From an uncultured Porphyromonadaceae bacterium (lineage in GTDB: Bacteria > Bacteroidota > Bacteroidia > Bacteroidales > Muribaculaceae): a stretch of 64,000 bases of DNA. Each line of letters opens with the position of its first letter. Within the stretch, counting starts at the first letter, position 1. The position numbers and the translations under genes are program-made. The stretch lies in NCBI GenBank assembly GCA_900540205.1, contig UQER01000009.1:41367-105366 (forward strand), given 5' to 3'. Under the pieces are notes generated by a model. The model was not told the DNA's origin, did no database searches, and worked only from the letters and a program-made list of their open reading frames with translations. Shown here in pieces: positions 59,340 through 64,000 of the stretch.

Positions 59340-60260
59340 ATGAAGAAAATTATTCTTTCGCTGGCTGTGGCCGCGATGGCTTTCGGCGCTTCGGCCGAAA
59401 CCAATTATACCATAATGCGTGCGGTGCATCCCGATGATTTCAAGGGATATGATACGGAAAAACTCCGTTCGCATTTCATGATGCCCAAGGTGATGGAGCA
59501 GGATGTAATCAATCTGACCTACTCCATGTATGACCGCCTTATTTTCGGCGGTGTCGTACCTGTGACGAAAGTTGTGGAACTGGAGACAATTGATCCTCTG
59601 AAGGCCGATTATTTTCTGGAGCGCCGCGAACTTGGCGTGATTAACGTAGGTGGCCCCGGAGTTGTAAATGTTGACGGCAAGGAGTATGAACTGAACTTCA
59701 AGGATGCGCTCTATGTGGGGCGCGGCAACAAGAAGGTGACATTCGCCAGCCGCGATGCCGCGAATCCCGCTAAATTCTACATCAATTCTACAACGGCACA
59801 CAAGGCTTATAAAACGCAGCTCATCACCATCGATGGCCGCAAGGGCTCGATCAAGGCCAATTCGTTCGCTGCCGGAAGCATGGAAGAGAGCAATGCCCGT
59901 GTAATCAACCAGCTCATTGTCAATAATGTGCTTGAGGAAGGCCCCTGCCAGCTGCAGATGGGTCTGACCGAACTGCAACCCGGCTCGGTGTGGAACACGA
60001 TGCCCGCTCACACCCACGACCGCCGTGTGGAGGCATACTTCTATTTTAATGTGCCCGAGGGGAATGCCATTTGTCATCTGATGGGCGAGCCTCAGGAGAA
60101 CCGTCTCATCTGGCTGCATAACGAGCAGGCCGTGATGTCGCCCGAATGGTCGATCCACGCCGCTGCAGGTACCTCCAACTACATGTTCATCTGGGGCATG
60201 GGTGGCGAGAACCTCAACTATGGAGATATGGATAAGGTGACTTATACCGAAATGCGCTGA
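59340..60260 (+). CDS. kduI: 5-dehydro-4-deoxy-D-glucuronate isomerase with a signal peptide
   Basis: 306 residues. KduI isomerises 5-keto-4-deoxyuronate (DKI) to DKII. The cupin zinc ligands H224, H226, E231 (MPAHTHDRRVEAYFYF) and H273 (EWSIHAAAGTSNY) fit E. coli numbering plus 28, and YFLERRELGVINVGG and WNTMPAHTH are diagnostic. The added N-terminus (MKKIILSLAVAAMAFGASA, then ETN) is a textbook signal peptide, so the enzyme is predicted to be periplasmic; bacterial KduI is normally cytosolic. An internal ATG at residue 26 could give a 281-residue cytosolic form. Last gene of the uronate operon. Confidence 0.93.
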   Translation: MKKIILSLAVAAMAFGASAETNYTIMRAVHPDDFKGYDTEKLRSHFMMPKVMEQDVINLTYSMYDRLIFGGVVPVTKVVELETIDPLKADYFLERRELGVINVGGPGVVNVDGKEYELNFKDALYVGRGNKKVTFASRDAANPAKFYINSTTAHKAYKTQLITIDGRKGSIKANSFAAGSMEESNARVINQLIVNNVLEEGPCQLQMGLTELQPGSVWNTMPAHTHDRRVEAYFYFNVPEGNAICHLMGEPQENRLIWLHNEQAVMSPEWSIHAAAGTSNYMFIWGMGGENLNYGDMDKVTYTEMR

Positions 60261-60291
60261 TTTCCATCTGAGGGCTCAATCAGAATGTTGA

Positions 60292-60340
60292 GGGCGTTGC
60301 GTTAATGGCTCAGCTGAGCCGTTAACGTGACAGCCCTTTT
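60292..60340 (+). terminator. Terminator of the uronate operon
   Basis: A long stem: GGGC (60292-60295) with GCCC (60333-60336), and CGTTAA-t-GGCTC with GAGCC-g-TTAACG around an AGCT loop, followed by TTTTA. Confidence 0.8.
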
Positions 60341-60350
60341 ACCGATAAAA

Positions 60351-60402
60351 AGCTGACGCACAGCCAGGGAAATTCCGGCTGTGCGTCCGCTTTTATTTTT
60401 TT
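60351..60402. terminator. Second, bidirectional terminator
   Basis: GACGCACAGCC (60355-60365) pairs perfectly with GGCTGTGCGTC (60377-60387), followed by TTTTATTTTTTT. A left-hand AAAA run provides the minus-strand T tract for the SIMPL gene. Confidence 0.88.
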
Positions 60403-60416
60403 CTGGTTACAGGGGC

Positions 60417-61115
60417 TTAGTCCTCGAGATAGTAGACGATGGTGGTGACCACGCGCACTTTCTTGACAAACGGGGTGGACGAGGATGTGTCGTCGATGGA
60501 GAATGAACCCTGAGTGGCGGTTTTCATTTTCCCCACTTTCGAGCCTGAATCCTGTGCGAACTGTGCGGCTGCCTCACGGGCATTTTTTGTGGCCTGAGCA
60601 ATCATTTCGGGCTTGATGGTGTTGAGGGCCGTGTACTCGTAGTTGATGTAGGAGTTGGAGTAGGGGATGCCTTCTTTGAGCAGTTCGCTCTGGCGGTTGA
60701 GCAGCTGGCGCACCTGTGCCACCTTGTCGGTGCTGACGGTGATGGTGCATGTGAGCGAATAGTTATAGCGGAAGTTGCCCGATGAATACTGGTTGGTGGT
60801 GGCGTTGTAAGTGTCGGGTGGATTCACCGAAATTTCGTCTTTGGCAATGCCATTGTCGGTGAGGAATTTTATGATTTTCCCGTTGTTTTGGGTCACCTGA
60901 TCGTAGAGGCTCATCAGGTTGTCGCCAGCAACGCTGTACTGGATGGGCCATGTGACGTGATTGGCCTGTACTTCACGTTCGGCCAGACCCTTGACTGTTA
61001 CCTGACGGTCGCGGAAAGCCATATTGTCTATACCGGCCTTGATGAATAGTCCCATGAAAAAGATTCCGGCGGCTATGAGCAGAGCCGAAATGACGGGGAT
61101 GTAGTTGGTTTTCAT
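60417..61115 (-). CDS. SIMPL (DUF541) domain protein
   Basis: 232 residues: N-terminal membrane anchor or uncleaved signal (VISALLIAAGIFFMGLFIKAG), then a SIMPL domain (VTVKGLAEREVQANHVTWPI, LTCTITVSTDKVAQVRQLLN, ATKNAREAAAQFAQDSGSKV and a final KVRVVTTIVYYLED strand). These proteins form oligomeric rings in the periplasm or membrane, with poorly defined, often stress-related roles. Monocistronic, with a terminator on its 3' side. Confidence 0.85.
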   Translation of the reverse strand: MKTNYIPVISALLIAAGIFFMGLFIKAGIDNMAFRDRQVTVKGLAEREVQANHVTWPIQYSVAGDNLMSLYDQVTQNNGKIIKFLTDNGIAKDEISVNPPDTYNATTNQYSSGNFRYNYSLTCTITVSTDKVAQVRQLLNRQSELLKEGIPYSNSYINYEYTALNTIKPEMIAQATKNAREAAAQFAQDSGSKVGKMKTATQGSFSIDDTSSSTPFVKKVRVVTTIVYYLED

Positions 61116-61267
61116 CGTAAATGTGAGTATTAAAAAGTTTAGTTTTATGAAATATAGACAACCGGAAGCCCGGGAAGGTTTAACAGGGAATGATAATTTG
61201 ATTTTCAGGGTGTGGGAGTTGGAGCTGGCTGCATTAATTTTGAGGCGTTTTTAATCCAGATATAGCT

Positions 61268-61753
61268 ATGAAAAAGAATTACGGGAACGGGATGAACCCC
61301 GGAGGTGTTGAGCTTGAGGAACTTGTGAGTGGCCAGCCGTGCGAAAGACCGGTAACCGAGCTGATTGTGCATTGCTCGGCCACGCCTGCGGGACGCGATG
61401 TGACTGCGGCCGACATACGCCGCTGGCATAAGGAGGAACGTGGGTTTGCCGATATCGGTTATCATTTTGTGGTGCGGCTTGACGGAAGGGTGGAATGTGG
61501 CCGGCGTTTGTCGGTGGCCGGAGCCCATTGCCGCGGGCACAACAGCCGGTCGGTGGGAGTGTGTTATGTGGGAGGCATCGGCAGCGACGGCCGCCCGGCC
61601 GATACACGCACCCCGGCCCAGCGCCAGGCGTTGCTTGGCCTCCTCACGGCGTTGCGCCGCCGTTTCCCCGGCGCCTCTATCCACGGCCACCGCGATTTCG
61701 CCCCCAAAGCCTGCCCCAGCTTCGATGCCACCGCCGAGTACCGCAATTTGTGA
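61268..61753 (+). CDS. N-acetylmuramoyl-L-alanine amidase (T7 lysozyme-like)
   Basis: 161 residues, amidase_2 fold. Zinc ligands: the His in LIVHCSATPAG, the His in GASIHGHRDFAPK and the Cys in KACPSFDA; GFADIGYHFVVRLDG and GHNSRSVGVCYVGG complete the active site. It cuts the amide between MurNAc and L-Ala. There is no signal peptide, like T7 lysozyme and the many small amidases of Bacteroidota mobile elements, so a phage or element origin is possible; no other phage gene is nearby. Confidence 0.9.
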   Translation: MKKNYGNGMNPGGVELEELVSGQPCERPVTELIVHCSATPAGRDVTAADIRRWHKEERGFADIGYHFVVRLDGRVECGRRLSVAGAHCRGHNSRSVGVCYVGGIGSDGRPADTRTPAQRQALLGLLTALRRRFPGASIHGHRDFAPKACPSFDATAEYRNL

Positions 61754-61807
61754 TTTATTCTTTACTTATTGGTTCTTGCAATATATTTATGATTTTATTT
61801 GATATTT

Positions 61808-61838
61808 TTTGATTGTCAGATATTTTGCGCTATATTTG
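61808..61838 (+). promoter_or_regulatory. Promoter of the ORFan lipoprotein
   Basis: TTTG (61808-61811), 19 nt, TATATTTG (61831-61838): consensus boxes, with a leader of about 150 nt. Confidence 0.65.
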
Positions 61839-61997
61839 CGTACCTTGATTATCATTCCGTGAAGAAATACATTCCGATTCATCATCATTACAAATAGATG
61901 CCGCCTCTTTTGCTAAAGAAAATGTAGACAATCAATCGGAGCTGTATAGATATTATGGAACTAATGTCGGATATATTAAAATGTGGAAATGATGGAA

Positions 61998-62606
61998 ATG
62001 AAAAAAGATTTTTTTAAAGTTTTGCTATTGGGAGTATTTACTGCGTTTATGACTGCTTGTGGCGATGATGAACCTTCGGACCTTATATGGGACTTTGCTC
62101 CCTTTAACATACAGATAAAGATTCTGGATGAATCAGGCTTGAATCTTCTTTCAAGGAATGCTGAAAACGGTTTTTATGGCGCAGATTTCTCAATTAAATA
62201 TAATGATGAGATTTATAAAGTCCAATGGATTGACGATGGTATGGCTCCCGGAAAAACAGTATCGTCAAGAGAACTTCCGGCCTGTTTCTATGGGCTCTAT
62301 GCCATGGAGATAAGCAGATGGAAGGATGGTGTGGGTCCATGGGTCGTGGCAGAGGATGAGTACTGCCTGCTTTTCGGAGAATTCGACACCACAAAAAAAC
62401 ATGATCTGAGTCTGCAGTTGAGCTTCCCGGAAGTCAATCAGGATGTCTTTGCCCCTGAAGCGGTTTATCATATAGGAGTATGGCACTCATTCAGATGGCT
62501 GGACAAAGAATCATATGCAATCGAGCAAGACGTGACATTGAACGGAAATCCGGTGCAGCTGGATGCTGATGGGTGCATTACAATTGTCGTGCCGCGGAAA
62601 GAATGA
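61998..62606 (+). CDS. Lipoprotein of unknown function
   Basis: 202 residues from ATG 61998; a GTG at 61983 and ATGs at 61989 and 61992 are in frame just upstream. The signal peptide KKDFFKVLLLGVFTAFMTAC ends in a lipobox. The mature part begins with GDDEPSDLIWDFAPFNIQI, followed by an Ig-like all-beta pattern (ADFSIKYNDEIYKVQW, DVTLNGNPVQLDADGCITIV). It resembles small Bacteroidota lipoproteins of unknown role. AT-rich, so possibly acquired. No family named with confidence. Confidence 0.65.
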   Translation: MKKDFFKVLLLGVFTAFMTACGDDEPSDLIWDFAPFNIQIKILDESGLNLLSRNAENGFYGADFSIKYNDEIYKVQWIDDGMAPGKTVSSRELPACFYGLYAMEISRWKDGVGPWVVAEDEYCLLFGEFDTTKKHDLSLQLSFPEVNQDVFAPEAVYHIGVWHSFRWLDKESYAIEQDVTLNGNPVQLDADGCITIVVPRKE

Positions 62607-62663
62607 CGGGGGAGGGGATGGCGACGATTTTTTGCGGAGGGTTTCCAAAATGCTTTAAAAAAG

Positions 62664-62696
62664 TTGGAAAAAGTCGGGATTTTATGCTTACATTTG
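62664..62696 (+). promoter_or_regulatory. Promoter of the YitT-family gene
   Basis: TTGG (62664-62667), 21 nt, TACATTTG (62689-62696). Right after it the leader forms GGCAGA-gttg-TCTGCC (62700-62715), and about 100 nt separate it from the start codon. Confidence 0.6.
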
Positions 62697-62799
62697 CGAG
62701 GCAGAGTTGTCTGCCCCGCATTGCTGTGTGTTGCCTTGTGCGGCTTTATGCGGCAGCCACGAAAAACATAGATAAACCGATTAAAATTTTTTCAGGAAT

Positions 62800-63822
62800 A
62801 TGACCATCAAGCGCCCGAAACTCTGGCTTTATGCCAAGGACTACATGCTGATTATCTTAGGCATCATGATTTATGGCCTTGGGTTCTGTTCGTTCATTGC
62901 CACGGCGCCCGACAAGGTGGTGATCGGCGGTATGGCCGGTCTGAGCCAGGTGGTCGACATGGTGACATGGGGCTGCTTCGGCTTTCATGTGCCTTATTCG
63001 GTGACTATTTTCACCGTGAACATCCTGATGCTTATCATGGCCTATAAGATAGTGGGGCGCACGTTTGTGGTCCGTACGCTGTTTGGTGTGCTTGTGATCA
63101 CTACGGTGTTTGCCGTATTCCAGCCGATGTTTACCAAACCGCCGGTGGAGGGGCAGACGTTCATGGACGTGCTTATCGGGGCGGTGCTCTGCGGTTTCGG
63201 TATCGGTCTGGTGTTCATTCATAACGGTTCGACCGGAGGCACGGACATCGTGGCTGCGGTAGCATCGAAAAAGAGCAATGTATCCGTGGGGCGTGCCATG
63301 ATGTATTTCGACCTTACCATTATCGGCTCGTCGGTACTGCTGAAATTCTGGCTTCAGCCTGATTTTGATTTCGAGGCAGGCGTGCCGGCGTTGGTATATG
63401 GCCTTATCACGCTGTTTGTTATTCCGTTCATGGCCGACATGATGATCAATACCAACCGTATGGCCGTGCAGTTCACCATCTTCTCCCCCTACTGGCAGGA
63501 GATTGCCACAGCCATCAACAATGAGGCACAACGCGGTTGCACGGTGCTCAACGGCATGGGGTGGTACTCAAAAAAAGAGGTGAAAGTGCTGCTTGTGATG
63601 TGCCGTAAAATCGAGTCGGTGACAATTTTCCGTATAATCAAGTCGGTCGATAAGGATGCGTTCATCACTCAGGCAGCCGTGAACGGCGTGTACGGCAAGG
63701 GCTTTGATGAACTGAAACTGAAGATGGGCAAGCCCCGCCATTCCGCTGCCAACGGCAAAGGCGGCGAACATCCCGCCCCCGATCTCCCTGCGCGCCCCGA
63801 GCCTACATCTAAGATTGTGTGA
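62800..63822 (+). CDS. YitT family membrane protein (DUF161 + DUF2179)
   Basis: 340 residues. Five or so transmembrane segments from residue 15 to about 220 (IMIYGLGFCSFIATAPDKVV, GGMAGLSQV, HNGSTGGTDIVAAVASKK) are followed by a cytosolic DUF2179 ligand-binding-like domain (about 225-310; RGCTVLNGMGWYSKKEVKVL, SVDKDAFITQAAVNGVYG). The Pro/Ala-rich tail after about 310 is extra. YitT proteins are widespread and poorly understood; transport of a small molecule is suspected. The stop is followed by the third GATAA array. Confidence 0.9.
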   Translation: MTIKRPKLWLYAKDYMLIILGIMIYGLGFCSFIATAPDKVVIGGMAGLSQVVDMVTWGCFGFHVPYSVTIFTVNILMLIMAYKIVGRTFVVRTLFGVLVITTVFAVFQPMFTKPPVEGQTFMDVLIGAVLCGFGIGLVFIHNGSTGGTDIVAAVASKKSNVSVGRAMMYFDLTIIGSSVLLKFWLQPDFDFEAGVPALVYGLITLFVIPFMADMMINTNRMAVQFTIFSPYWQEIATAINNEAQRGCTVLNGMGWYSKKEVKVLLVMCRKIESVTIFRIIKSVDKDAFITQAAVNGVYGKGFDELKLKMGKPRHSAANGKGGEHPAPDLPARPEPTSKIV

Positions 63823-63834
63823 GGGGAAGAGGCT

Positions 63835-63953
63835 AATATAAGTTCTTATAAGCTTTTATAAGTTCGGATAAATTCTGATAAGCTCTGATAAGTTCTTATA
63901 AGAATTTATCAGAATTATAAGAATTATAAGAGTTATCGGAATTATCAGAGTTA
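63835..63953. repeat. 10-bp-period GATAA array, copy 3, with an inverted second half
   Basis: From 63838 to about 63900 units of the type ataagttctg repeat every 10 bp. At the dyad TTCTTATAAGAA (63893-63904) the orientation flips, and complementary units (ttatcagaa, ttataagaa) continue with a 9-bp period to about 63953. The two halves can pair into a long AT-rich hairpin. Confidence 0.8.
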
Positions 63954-63978
63954 TTTTGCTATAAAAACAGCGTTCGGG

Positions 63979-64000
63979 CGCCCTGAATATTTTCAGGGCG
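63979..64000. terminator. Hairpin at the window edge, probable terminator
   Basis: CGCCCTGAA (63979-63987) pairs with TTCAGGGCG (63992-64000). The 3' flank lies outside the window, so a T run cannot be checked. Confidence 0.5.

Noticed and set aside
61147..61254. 35-codon frame before the amidase
   Set aside because: No promoter or known family; length and composition are compatible with chance in an AT-rich gap.
61849..61989. Open frame of about 45 codons without a start, upstream of the ORFan lipoprotein, and a 12-codon GTG frame with three histidines at 61859
   Set aside because: It lies inside the leader of a well-placed promoter and has no homology I recognise; a gene remnant or leader peptide cannot be told from chance.
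63835..63953. Possible CRISPR array because of regular short repeats
   Set aside because: Units are 9-10 bp and contiguous, without unique spacers, and no cas gene is present.

Overview
The window reads as a chromosomal segment of a Bacteroidales bacterium, most likely a Muribaculaceae-type gut commensal. Three things point there: the type IX secretion (T9SS) genes porT-porP-gldK-gldL-gldM-gldN; repeated promoters of the Bacteroidota form TTTG/TTG - 19 to 21 nt - TAnnTTTG; and lipoproteins, PorT-family barrels, a GatC-like permease and DUF4861 typical of that phylum. No rRNA, tRNA, CRISPR array, prophage or intact transposase was seen. Most genes are GC-rich, with AT-richer islands (about 0.8-1.7, 2.6-3.4, 50.9-51.6 and 61.8-62.7 kb) that hold ORFans, repeats and one broken gene.

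Layout. 0-3.3 kb: an inverted-repeat foldback element next to folB, two ORFans, a hexapeptide acetyltransferase and an internally deleted ATPase pseudogene. 3.4-9.3 kb: housekeeping genes (rpoN, a membrane protein, purE-ispG-M16 peptidase). 9.3-14.1 kb: minus-strand manA-ROK kinase and ahpC-ahpF. 14.3-18.4 kb: a second acetyltransferase; HU, a 29-residue basic protein and RNase G in line; and yhhQ behind what looks like a preQ1-I riboswitch. 19-26.3 kb: the T9SS core operon. 26.5-37.7 kb: two predicted T9SS cargos (a C10 cysteine protease and a jelly-roll/FN3 surface protein) on either side of the rplM-rpsI-rpsB-tsf operon, then a FadL-type channel.

38-50.1 kb: an envelope and degradation run: LysM/binding-protein lipoprotein, beta-barrel, tricorn-like protease, bleomycin-hydrolase-like C1B peptidase, a putative glycosidase-like lipoprotein overlapping a GH13 amylase, and a phosphoesterase. 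50.2-53.7 kb: REPIN-like inverted repeats around a SPOR lipoprotein and an ORFan with a duplicated domain, then a nitroreductase and pyrD. 53.8-60.3 kb: a complete route from 5-keto-4-deoxyuronate to pyruvate and glyceraldehyde-3-phosphate (kduI, kduD, kdgK, eda), together with an orphan GatC-type EIIC permease and a DUF4861 lipoprotein. 60.4-64 kb: a SIMPL protein, an amidase, an ORFan lipoprotein and a YitT-family membrane protein.

Most worth a second look: the uronate locus, whose KduI carries a signal peptide and whose permease has no PTS partners nearby; the preQ1 riboswitch candidate; three REPIN-like elements of two sequence types with one architecture; and 10-bp-period GATAA arrays placed just after three genes.
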